Source of the DNA: Streptomyces sp. NBC_00078
Lineage (GTDB): Bacteria > Actinomycetota > Actinomycetes > Streptomycetales > Streptomycetaceae
Assembly (NCBI RefSeq): GCF_026343335.1
Contig: NZ_JAPELX010000001.1
Span: forward strand, 1,860,001-1,924,000
Reading direction: 5' to 3'
DNA length: 64,000 bases
Shown: one piece after another, positions 53,565 through 61,144 of the stretch
Layout: the number at the start of each line of letters is the position of its first letter
How positions within the stretch are numbered: the first letter of the stretch is position 1
Made by a program: the position numbers and the translations under genes
The notes under the pieces: generated by a model
The model's input: the letters and a program-made list of their open reading frames with translations, nothing else
Told to the model about the DNA's origin: nothing
The model's database searches: none

Positions 53565-54643
53565 CGGAGTCCACCCTGCCCTGTCGGCTCGGGCGCGCTC
53601 CCGGACCGGCCCGGGGTCCGGCCCGCGGCGGAGCCCCTGTGGGATACGGCGCCTGCCACGGCGTCCCCCGGGAGCGCTCCGCACGACATCACCCGGGGAA
53701 ACCCGAAGCGGCCGACCTGGTCCAGGTCGATGAAGGCCGTGATGCGGGCCACCGTGCCGCCTACGACGGTGAGCACCTGCACCGAGTGCGCGCGCAGAAC
53801 ACCGTCGGCTCCGCGCACGTACATGACGAGGGCCGGCTGCCCGTTCGCGCGCGTGGGCAGCATCCGGTAGCGGTCCTGCCCGTGCCCCCGCGACCGCAGG
53901 AACAGCAGCACGTCCTTCTTGCCGCGGAACCATTCCAGGTGGGGCGGCATCTCCAGCTCGACGCCGTCCTGGAGGAGGCCGAGCAGCGCGTCCATGTCGG
54001 CGTGCTCGAATGCGGCCATGTACCGGTCGAGCACGTCACGGTCCGCCGCTCCCTCGGGCTCGACGACGAGATCCTCGTCGGGGGCGACCTCGTCGAGCCG
54101 GGCACGCGCGCGTTGCAGAGTGCTCTTGACGGCCGCGTTCGACGTTCCGAGCAGTGCCGCGACCTCGGGCGACCGCCAGGCCAGTACGTCCCGCAGGATG
54201 AGCACGGCCCGCTGCCGCGCGGGCAGGTGCTGGAGCGCGGCGACCAGGGCGAGCCGCAGACTGCCGCGGGCGGTCACGACGGTCGCCGGGTCGAGGAGCG
54301 AGTCGGGCAGCGGCTGCAGCCAGGGAACGTCCGTGACGGGGGCCCTCAGCGCCTCCTCAGGCGCCTGGGACGGCGCGCCGAGCCCCGAGGGCAGGGGGCG
54401 CCTCGCGCGGCTCTCCAGCGCCGTCAGGCACGTGTTGGTGGCGATGCGGTGGAGCCAGGTCCGCAGGGAGGCCCGGCTCTCGTAGCCGTCGTAGGACCGC
54501 CAGGCCCGCAGATACGTCTCCTGCACCAGGTCCTCGGCCTCGTCCACCGAGCCGAGCATCCGGTAGCAGTGCGCGAGCAGCTCCCGCCGGTAGGGGTCCG
54601 TCAGCCGGACGAACTCGTCGCGGTCCGTCGTCGTAGCAGCCAT
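53561..54643 (-). CDS. ECF sigma factor with C-terminal SnoaL-like domain
   Basis: A 360-aa sigma-70 factor. Region 2 reads YRRELLAHCYRMLGSVDEAEDLVQETYLRAWR; region 4 reads LPARQRAVLILRDVLAWRSPEVAALLGTSNAAVKSTLQRAR, in outline. After ~200 residues a SnoaL/NTF2-like domain follows (L-D-R-Y-M-A-A-F-E-H-A-D-M-D-A-L), which in this ECF class replaces a separate anti-sigma factor. SigG/SigJ-type factors of Mycobacterium have this layout. The ATG at 54643 follows GAGGAG. The last ~30 residues are Gly/Ser/Arg-rich. The regulon is unknown. Confidence 0.9.
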   Translation of the reverse strand: MAATTTDRDEFVRLTDPYRRELLAHCYRMLGSVDEAEDLVQETYLRAWRSYDGYESRASLRTWLHRIATNTCLTALESRARRPLPSGLGAPSQAPEEALRAPVTDVPWLQPLPDSLLDPATVVTARGSLRLALVAALQHLPARQRAVLILRDVLAWRSPEVAALLGTSNAAVKSTLQRARARLDEVAPDEDLVVEPEGAADRDVLDRYMAAFEHADMDALLGLLQDGVELEMPPHLEWFRGKKDVLLFLRSRGHGQDRYRMLPTRANGQPALVMYVRGADGVLRAHSVQVLTVVGGTVARITAFIDLDQVGRFGFPRVMSCGALPGDAVAGAVSHRGSAAGRTPGRSGSAPEPTGQGGLR

Positions 54644-54719
54644 GCCTGCCCACTCCTCTCGCCGGTCACGCAGTACAGACCGGCGAGGGAGCGAAAACGA
54701 ATCGCTGGAAAGCGGATCT

Positions 54720-55814
54720 CTAGAGGTCGACTTCCTGCATCAACATCCCGACCTCGGTGTTGGACAGCCGCCGCAGCCAGCCCGACTTCTGGTCGCCCAG
54801 GGTGATCGGCCCGAAGGCGACGCGCACCAGTTTGTCGACAGGGAAGCCGGCCTCGGCGAGCATCCGGCGGACGATGTGCTTACGGCCCTCGTGCAGGGTG
54901 ACCTCGACGAGGTAGTTCTTGCCGGTCTGCTCGACGACCCGGAAGTGGTCCGCCTTCGCGTACCCGTCCTCCAGTTGGATGCCGTCCTTGAGCCGCTTGC
55001 CCAGGTCGCGCGGGATCGGGCCCACGATGTGCGCGAGGTAGACCTTCTTCACGCCGTACTTGGGGTGGGTCAGCCGGTGCGCCAGTTCACCGTGGTTGGT
55101 GAGCAGGATGACACCCTCGGTCTCGGTGTCGAGCCGGCCGACGTGGAAGAGCCGCGTCTCGCGGTTCGTCACGTAGTCGCCGAGGCACTGCCGGCCCTCG
55201 TTGTCCTCCATCGTCGAGACGACGCCGGCCGGCTTGTTCAGCGAGAAGAACTGGTACGACTGGGTCGCGACCGTCAGGCCGTCGACCTTGACCTCGTCCT
55301 TCTCAGGGTCGACGCGCTTGCCCTGCTCCAGGACGATCTCGCCGTTGACCTCGACGCGTGCCTGCTCGATCAGCTCCTCGCAGGCACGCCGGGAGCCATA
55401 GCCCGCGCGCGCGAGGATCTTCTGCAGCCGCTCGCCCTCCTGCTCGGCGCCCGGGAAGGTCTTGGGCGGCTTGACGTCCTTCTTGCCCGCGTACCGCTCG
55501 CGGTTGCGCTCCTCGGCCCGCGCCTCGTACTCGCGGGAGGTCGCCGGGACCCAACGGCCACGCCCGGTGCCCTGGCCCTGCTTGGGTCCGCCCTTGGCCC
55601 CTCCCCGTGCGGAGGCGCCGCGCCCGGACTTCGGTCCTTCGTGGGTGGCGCCGGGGCCCACGTCGTAGCGGCGCTCCTCGGGACGGGGCTTGCCCGTGCG
55701 CTTCGGCCTGTCGTCGCGCCCTCCCCCGCCCTTCGGCTGGGAGCCGCCCCCACCGCTTCCGCGGGGGTTGCCGCGCCCGTTGTTCCTGCCACTGCCGCTG
55801 CCACTGCTTCGCAT
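54720..55814 (-). CDS. rluB: 23S rRNA pseudouridine synthase RluB-like
   Basis: A 364-aa RsuA/RluB-type pseudouridine synthase. An S4 RNA-binding domain starts at E-R-L-Q-K-I-L-A-R-A-G-Y-G-S-R-R (~residue 128). The catalytic Asp is in F-H-V-G-R-L-D-T-E-T-E-G (D229). The first ~120 residues are a Gly/Arg/Lys-rich extension typical of actinobacteria and probably bind RNA. The ATG at 55814 shares its A with the scpB stop (TGATG). It is the last gene of the parA-scpAB operon, an arrangement also seen in Firmicutes and Mycobacterium. Confidence 0.94.
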   Translation of the reverse strand: MRSSGSGSGRNNGRGNPRGSGGGGSQPKGGGGRDDRPKRTGKPRPEERRYDVGPGATHEGPKSGRGASARGGAKGGPKQGQGTGRGRWVPATSREYEARAEERNRERYAGKKDVKPPKTFPGAEQEGERLQKILARAGYGSRRACEELIEQARVEVNGEIVLEQGKRVDPEKDEVKVDGLTVATQSYQFFSLNKPAGVVSTMEDNEGRQCLGDYVTNRETRLFHVGRLDTETEGVILLTNHGELAHRLTHPKYGVKKVYLAHIVGPIPRDLGKRLKDGIQLEDGYAKADHFRVVEQTGKNYLVEVTLHEGRKHIVRRMLAEAGFPVDKLVRVAFGPITLGDQKSGWLRRLSNTEVGMLMQEVDL

Positions 55815-56470
55815 CAAAGTTCCGTCGTCGTCGTGTCGTCTGCATCTGCATCCGGTGCGTCCGGATCGAACGACGGGACCCCTTCCAGCGTCTCGGCCTC
55901 GATCGCCTCCGCCTCCGGGAGGAAGGGCGCGAGTTCCGGGAGCTCGTCCAGGCCGCGCAGGCCCATCCGCTCCAGGAAGTAGTTCGTCGTCGTGTACAGG
56001 ATCGCACCTGTTTCGGGTTCCGTGCCCGCCTCCTGGACCAGACCGCGTTGCAGGAGGGTGCGCATGACCCCGTCGCAGTTGACTCCTCGTACGGCCGAGA
56101 CGCGGCTGCGGCTCACCGGCTGACGGTAGGCGACGACCGCCAGTGTCTCCAGTGCGGCCTGGGTGAGACGGGCCTGCTGGCCGTCCAGCACGAAGGCCTC
56201 CACGGCCGCCGCGTACTCGGGGCGGGAGTAGAAACGCCAGCCGCCGGCGATCAGCCGCAGCTCGAAACCGCGGCCCTGGACGGTGTACTCGTCGGCGAGC
56301 TCCCGCAGCGCGTCCCCGATCTGCCGCTTGGGCCGCTGGAGGATCTTCGCGAGGTTCTCCTCGGTCGCCGGCTCGTCCACGACCATGAGGACGGCCTCCA
56401 GAGCGGGCTTGAGGTCGAGGTCGGCGACGGTGCGCAACCCGGCCGGAACATCGGTGGTCTCCTCGCTCAC
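55814..56470 (-). CDS. scpB: segregation and condensation protein B
   Basis: A 218-aa ScpB made of two winged helices. Marks are LKPALEAVLMVVDEPATEENLAKIL, GGWRFYSRP, L-T-Q-A-A-L-E-T-L-A-V-V-A-Y-R-Q-P-V-S-R, and ILYTTTNYFLERMGLR. It binds ScpA and, with it, the SMC heads in chromosome condensation. The GTG at 56470 overlaps the scpA stop as GTGA. The last ~40 residues are acidic. Confidence 0.94.
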   Translation of the reverse strand: MSEETTDVPAGLRTVADLDLKPALEAVLMVVDEPATEENLAKILQRPKRQIGDALRELADEYTVQGRGFELRLIAGGWRFYSRPEYAAAVEAFVLDGQQARLTQAALETLAVVAYRQPVSRSRVSAVRGVNCDGVMRTLLQRGLVQEAGTEPETGAILYTTTNYFLERMGLRGLDELPELAPFLPEAEAIEAETLEGVPSFDPDAPDADADDTTTTEL

Positions 56471-57747
56471 GCCTTCTCCTCCTTGCCTTCGCCCTTGCCG
56501 TCCTGGCCGTCCTTGCCGCTCGTGGGCGCCTCGGGTGGCCTGTCGAACTCGTCCGTCACCCTGGGCGTCTCGTCCCCGTCCCCACCGGTCCAGCGCACGA
56601 ACAGCTCCCCGAGAGCCGTCTCCTGGTCCAGCGTCACGGCCTTCTCGCGGTAGAGCTCCAGCAGCGCCAGGAAGCGCGCCACGACGGTGAGCGTGTCGTC
56701 GGTGTCCTCGACCAGCACGCGGAAGCTGGCCCGGCCGAGTTCCCTCAGCCGGGCCACCACGATCCCGGCCTGTTCCTGCACGCTGACCAGGGGCGCGTGG
56801 ATATGGTCGACGTACACCTGCGGTTTGGGCCTGGGCTGCATCGCCTTGACGGCGAGCTTGGCAAAGCCCTCCGCGCCGATGCTGATGACCACCTCGGGCA
56901 GCAGCTCGGCGTGATGCGGTTCGAGGCCGACGGTACGGGGATAGCGGCGGGCCTCTTCGTCGAGACGGCGGTTGAAGATGTCCGCGATCTGTTTGTACGC
57001 GCGGTACTGCAGCAGCCGCGCGAACAGCAGGTCGCGCGCTTCGAGAAGCGCGAGGTCGGCCTCGTCCTCGACCTCCGCGGAGGGCAGCAGCCGGGCGGCC
57101 TTGAGGTCGAGCAGTGTGGCCGCGACGACCAGGAACTCGGTCGTCTGGTCCAGATCCCAGTCCGGCCCCATCGCCCGGATGTGCGCCATGAACTCGTCGG
57201 TCACCTTGGACAGCGCGACCTCGGTGACGTCCATCTTGTGCTTCGAGATCAGCTGCAGGAGCAGGTCGAACGGGCCCTCGAAGTTGGACAGCCGGACCTT
57301 GAAGACACCGTCGTCGGCTTCATCAAGATCACCGGAAGCGCCTTCGGGCACCCCTCCCGCTTCCGAGGGCCCCGCGCCGACGCCGGACTCGACGAAGCCC
57401 TCCGGGAGCACGGCCTGGGGGGCGGAAACCGATGCCGGGACCACCGCCCGAGGCTCACGGCCCGGCTCCGGGACCACGGCCTGGGGCACGTGAGCCGCCT
57501 GAGGCGCCACGGCCTCCGGCTCGAAAACCGCCTCCGGCGCCGAGACCACAGGCGCCGGCTCGGGGACCGGCTCGGGGAAGACCGCCTCTGCTTGCGCCTC
57601 CGTCGGGGCCGGATCCTCCGCGACGGGCGGCTCCTCCGCGGGCGGTGCCGTGGGCTCGGCCCGCGGAACTCCCGCGGCCGGGCCTCTCCCCAGCGCACGC
57701 CGACGGCCGGCGGAGGCGCCGGGGGCGGGAACGTCGTCGGAGGTCAT
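56467..57747 (-). CDS. scpA: segregation and condensation protein A (kleisin)
   Basis: A 426-aa kleisin. The conserved part begins at V-R-L-S-N-F-E-G-P-F-D-L-L-L-Q-L-I-S near residue 152 and includes F-L-V-V-A-A-T-L-L-D-L-K-A-A-R-L-L-P and a C-terminal winged helix with F-L-A-L-L-E-L-Y-R. The first ~145 residues are a Pro/Ala/Glu-rich, repetitive linker (E-P-V-P-E-P-A-P type), much longer than in Bacillus ScpA. It bridges the SMC heads with ScpB. It lies 18 nt after the RHH-like gene. Confidence 0.93.
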   Translation of the reverse strand: MTSDDVPAPGASAGRRRALGRGPAAGVPRAEPTAPPAEEPPVAEDPAPTEAQAEAVFPEPVPEPAPVVSAPEAVFEPEAVAPQAAHVPQAVVPEPGREPRAVVPASVSAPQAVLPEGFVESGVGAGPSEAGGVPEGASGDLDEADDGVFKVRLSNFEGPFDLLLQLISKHKMDVTEVALSKVTDEFMAHIRAMGPDWDLDQTTEFLVVAATLLDLKAARLLPSAEVEDEADLALLEARDLLFARLLQYRAYKQIADIFNRRLDEEARRYPRTVGLEPHHAELLPEVVISIGAEGFAKLAVKAMQPRPKPQVYVDHIHAPLVSVQEQAGIVVARLRELGRASFRVLVEDTDDTLTVVARFLALLELYREKAVTLDQETALGELFVRWTGGDGDETPRVTDEFDRPPEAPTSGKDGQDGKGEGKEEKA

Positions 57748-57765
57748 GGCCTCCGCAGGCTACCG

Positions 57766-58344
57766 CTACCGCCCGCGCAGTCGGCGTACGAGGATGCTCG
57801 CGTCCCCGCGGGACTCCAGATCGGCCAGCACCACGGCGACCGCCTCACGGACGATCCGCCCGCGGTCGATCGCCAGCCCGTGCTCGCCCCGGAGCACCAG
57901 GCGCGCGTGCTCCAGGTCCATGAGCTCCTCGGCGGACACATACACGGTGATCTTCTCGTCGTGCCGCTCGCGCCCGCTGGGGCGACGCGAGGGGCTCCGT
58001 CCGCGCTTGCGGGGCTGGCCGTTGCCGGAGGCCGCGGCAGAACCTTCCTGCACCCCCTGACGTCGCCCGGAGCTCTCCCCGGTCGCGGCCCGGCTGCGGG
58101 ACTCTCCGCCGTCGGCCGACTCCGCGGCCGCATGCTCCGCCCCCTCGCCGTCGCCGCCCTGCACGGGCACCGACTGCGGGGCGTCCTCGGACGACGGGGC
58201 CGCGGCCCCGTCGCTCTCCCCCGCGGGGGCGGGCACACGGGCTTCGCCGTTGGCCCCCCGCCGCGGAGTGGACGGCTGGAGCGCCGTTCCCCCTGTCGTA
58301 CGGAAGAGTTCGTCGGCCCCCGGCAGACTCACTCGGCGTGACAC
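57766..58344 (-). CDS. hypothetical protein with a ribbon-helix-helix-like C-terminus
   Basis: A 192-aa protein encoded between parA and scpA. Residues ~1-125 are disordered and rich in Ala, Gly, Ser and Glu, ending with a basic patch (Q-P-R-K-R-G-R-S). Residues ~128-192 (KITVYVSAEELMDLEHARLVLRGEHG, DRGRIVREAVAVVLADLE, in outline) have the beta strand plus two helices of a CopG/RHH DNA-binding fold. The GTG at 58344 overlaps parA by 16 nt. By position it may be a DNA-binding partner of this ParA, in place of ParB. This is inference. Confidence 0.8.
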   Translation of the reverse strand: MSRRVSLPGADELFRTTGGTALQPSTPRRGANGEARVPAPAGESDGAAAPSSEDAPQSVPVQGGDGEGAEHAAAESADGGESRSRAATGESSGRRQGVQEGSAAASGNGQPRKRGRSPSRRPSGRERHDEKITVYVSAEELMDLEHARLVLRGEHGLAIDRGRIVREAVAVVLADLESRGDASILVRRLRGR

Positions 58345-59504
58345 CGGGCGAGCACCTCCCTGGCGAGCTGACGGTAGGCGGCGGCGCCGACGGAGTTGGA
58401 GGCGTACGTGGTGATCGGCTCACCGGCGACCGTGGTCTCCGGGAAGCGGACCGTGCGCCCGATGACCGTGTGGTAGACGTGGTCGTCGAACGCCTCGACG
58501 ACACGCGCGAGCACCTCACGGCTGTGCACGGTGCGCGAGTCGTACATCGTGGCGAGGATGCCGTCCAGTTCCAGCTCGGGGTTGAGCCGCTCCTGGACCT
58601 TCTCGATGGTCTCCGTCAGCAGGGCGACACCACGCAGCGCGAAGAACTCGCACTCGAGAGGCACTATCACCTTGTGCGCGGCCGTCAGCGCGTTGACGGT
58701 GAGCAGGCCGAGCGAGGGCTGGCAGTCGATCACGATGTAGTCGTAGTCGGCCATGAGCGGCTTCAGGGCGCGCTGGAGCGTGGACTCGCGCGCGACCTCG
58801 CTCACCAGCTGCACCTCGGCGGCGGACAGGTCGATGTTGCTGGGCAGCAGGTCCATGTTCGGGACCGCCGTCTTCAGGAGTACCTCGTCGGCCGCCATGC
58901 CCCGCTCCATGAGCAGGTTGTAGACGGTGAGGTCGAGCTCCATCGGATTGACGCCGAGGCCCACCGACAGCGCGCCCTGCGGGTCGAAGTCAACGAGGAG
59001 TACGCGTCGGCCGTACTCCGCGAGCGCGGCACCCAGGTTGATGGTCGACGTCGTCTTGCCCACGCCGCCCTTCTGGTTGCACATCGCGATGATCTTCGCG
59101 GGACCGTGGTCGGTCAGCGGGCCCGGGATCGGGAAGTACGGCAGCGGGCGCCCGGTCGGGCCGACTCGCTCACGGCGCTGCCGGGCGGCGTCGGGCGCGA
59201 GCGTGGCCGCGTACTCGGGATCCGGCTCGTACTCCGCGTCGGGGTCGTAGAAGTGCCCTTCGGGCAGTTCGTCGTAGACGGCGAGGTGGTTGTGGGGCGC
59301 GCCACTTCCGTCGCCGGCCATGGCGTTCACGTGATGGCCATCCATGCTCTTGTGTGCTGTCCGGATCACCTGCGGACCCGGGCTCTGTCGGGCTGCGAAG
59401 GTACGCACAGCAACGGAGCCGACAGCCTCGAACCCCGCGGGACCCTGGTCCCGTACAGGCGTTCCTGGTTGACCACCCCCGGGAGAAAATGTCGACTCAT
59501 TCAC
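58329..59504 (-). CDS. ParA-like ATPase (Soj/MinD family), scpAB-linked
   Basis: A 391-aa deviant-Walker ATPase. Walker A is K-G-G-V-G-K-T-T (residues 145-152), followed by LLVDFDPQGALSVGLG and YDYIVIDCQPSLGLLTVNAL. The first ~135 residues are an actinobacterial extension with no clear fold. It is distinct from the oriC-linked ParA. Position at the head of the scpAB operon suggests a role in chromosome organisation. The GTG at 59504 follows GGAGG. The long upstream gap probably carries its promoter. Confidence 0.92.
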   Translation of the reverse strand: MNESTFSPGGGQPGTPVRDQGPAGFEAVGSVAVRTFAARQSPGPQVIRTAHKSMDGHHVNAMAGDGSGAPHNHLAVYDELPEGHFYDPDAEYEPDPEYAATLAPDAARQRRERVGPTGRPLPYFPIPGPLTDHGPAKIIAMCNQKGGVGKTTSTINLGAALAEYGRRVLLVDFDPQGALSVGLGVNPMELDLTVYNLLMERGMAADEVLLKTAVPNMDLLPSNIDLSAAEVQLVSEVARESTLQRALKPLMADYDYIVIDCQPSLGLLTVNALTAAHKVIVPLECEFFALRGVALLTETIEKVQERLNPELELDGILATMYDSRTVHSREVLARVVEAFDDHVYHTVIGRTVRFPETTVAGEPITTYASNSVGAAAYRQLAREVLARCHAE

Positions 59505-59766
59505 AAGTCGTCTTACCTCCTTGGTGACCAGGAAACTTCTAGACAGGTCGGCGTGACACCAAGCCGACGGTTGGCGACTCTATGGCGTGTCGGGCATCCG
59601 CAGCAACACAATCCGCCGGACCCGGCAGGATGTGTCGGCAATGAAACATCCCTCTGTCAAGGGCGTACGGCCGTCGCACGGCAGGTATCACCGGTGTGCG
59701 AATCGACCAAAGGGTTACGTTCGAGGCGAGTTGGCCGAGAGCCGCAAAGTGACCATACACACATCC

Positions 59767-59795
59767 GGCCGGACCTTGTCGGGCAAGGTCCGGCC
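59767..59795. terminator. terminator-like hairpin between ald and parA
   Basis: A perfect 12-bp stem, GGCCGGACCTTG (59767-59778) and CAAGGTCCGGCC (59784-59795), with loop TCGGG. It lies ~90 bp past the ald stop on the minus strand. Confidence 0.75.
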
Positions 59796-59852
59796 TGGTG
59801 CGCGCTGTTGACGACCTGTGTTGACGTATCGCCTTTTACCGAATGGTGACTT

Positions 59853-59874
59853 AGCGGCTCGACGACGAGCCGCT
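59853..59874. terminator. terminator immediately after ald
   Basis: A 9-bp stem, AGCGGCTCG (59853-59861) and CGAGCCGCT (59866-59874), with a 4-nt loop, 11 bp past the ald stop. Confidence 0.75.
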
Positions 59875-59884
59875 CGACCGGGGT

Positions 59885-61000
59885 TCAGCCGAGGAGGGTT
59901 TCGAGCTCCACGTGCTCAAGGCCGTGCGCCTCGGCGACCTCGCGGTAAACGACCTTGCCCTCATGGGTGTTGAGGCCCTTGGCGAGCGCGGGATCACGGC
60001 GCAGCGCCTCCACCCAGCCGCGGTCGGCGAGTTCGACGATGTAGGGCAGCGTGGCGTTGGTCAGCGCGTAGGTGGAGGTGTTGGGCACCGCGCCGGGCAT
60101 GTTGGCGACGCAGTAGAAGACCGAGTTGTGGATCGTGAAGGTCGGCTCGGCGTGCGTGGTCGGACGGGAGTCCTCGAAGCAGCCGCCCTGATCGATCGCG
60201 ATGTCGACAAGGACACTCCCCGGCTTCATCCGGGAGACCAGCTCGTTGGTGACCAGCTTCGGCGCCTTCGCGCCCGGGATGAGGACGGCGCCGATGACGA
60301 GGTCGGCGTCCAGGACGGCCTTCTCCAGCTCGAAGGCGTTGGACATGATCGCCCGGACCTTGGTGCCGAAGACCTTGTCCGCCTCGCGGAGCTTGTTGAT
60401 GTCGCGGTCGAGCAGCGTGACGTGGAAGCCCATGCCGACGGCGATCTGCGTCGCGTTCCAGCCGGAGACCCCGCCGCCGATGACGACGGCCTTCGCGGGC
60501 TGGGTGCCGGGGACACCGCCGGGGAGCACACCGCGGCCGCCGGCCGAGCGCATCAGGTGGTAGGCGCCGACCTGCGGGGCCAGCCGGCCCGCGACCTCGG
60601 ACATCGGGGCGAGCAGCGGCAGCGCGCGGCTGGGGAGCTCGACGGTCTCGTAGGCGATCGCCGTGGTGCCGGACTCGATGAGCGCGTCGGTGCACTCCTT
60701 GGAGGCGGCCAGGTGCAGGTACGTGAAGAGCGTCTGGTCCTTGCGGAGGCGGTGGTACTCCTCGGCGATGGGCTCCTTGACCTTCAGCAGCAGGTCGGCG
60801 GTGGCCCACACCTCGTCGGCGGTGTCCAGGATCCCGGCGCCGGCGGCGACGTACTCCTCGTCCGGGATCGAGGAGCCGATGCCGGCGCCCCGTTCGATGA
60901 CGACCTGGTGGCCGTGGCGCACCAGCTCGTGCACACCGGCGGGGGTGATGGCCACCCGGAACTCGTTGTTCTTGACCTCGCGGGGGATGCCGACCTTCAC
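59885..61000 (-). CDS. ald: alanine dehydrogenase
   Basis: A 371-aa NAD-dependent L-alanine dehydrogenase interconverting alanine and pyruvate plus ammonia. Marks are KVGIPREVKNNEFRVAITPAGV at the start, with R15 and K75-type pyruvate-binding residues, HLAAS with the catalytic His, V-V-I-G-G-G-V-S-G-W-N-A for NAD, and IDQGGCFEDSRPTTH. The GTG at 61000 is chosen because the family begins exactly there; GTG 61009 is three codons earlier. It uses alanine as nitrogen and carbon source. It is a single-gene unit. Confidence 0.96.
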   Translation of the reverse strand: MKVGIPREVKNNEFRVAITPAGVHELVRHGHQVVIERGAGIGSSIPDEEYVAAGAGILDTADEVWATADLLLKVKEPIAEEYHRLRKDQTLFTYLHLAASKECTDALIESGTTAIAYETVELPSRALPLLAPMSEVAGRLAPQVGAYHLMRSAGGRGVLPGGVPGTQPAKAVVIGGGVSGWNATQIAVGMGFHVTLLDRDINKLREADKVFGTKVRAIMSNAFELEKAVLDADLVIGAVLIPGAKAPKLVTNELVSRMKPGSVLVDIAIDQGGCFEDSRPTTHAEPTFTIHNSVFYCVANMPGAVPNTSTYALTNATLPYIVELADRGWVEALRRDPALAKGLNTHEGKVVYREVAEAHGLEHVELETLLG

Positions 61001-61144
61001 GTGGATCACGGTCCTTGGCTCAGTGGGTGTAGGGCAATACAACACATACCCAGGCATGCACGAGCACACCGGGAGACACCGCAGGAGAAGGTGCGGCAGA
61101 GCCAGTCTAATGAAGGTGTTCTCTCTGTCTAGCCTTTCATTGCA

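Larger units (their letters stand above)
59505..59884. other. intergenic region between ald and parA
   Basis: A 380-bp gap. It holds two terminator hairpins near the ald end (59767-59795, 59853-59874) and a lower-GC stretch upstream of parA that must carry its promoter. A TTGACA occurs on the minus strand near 59655, without a convincing -10 at 17-18 bp. No coding frame has a ribosome binding site and codon bias. Confidence 0.5.

Noticed and set aside
59587..59811. A 74-codon plus-strand frame in the ald-parA gap
   Set aside because: It crosses a terminator hairpin, has no ribosome binding site and no codon bias.
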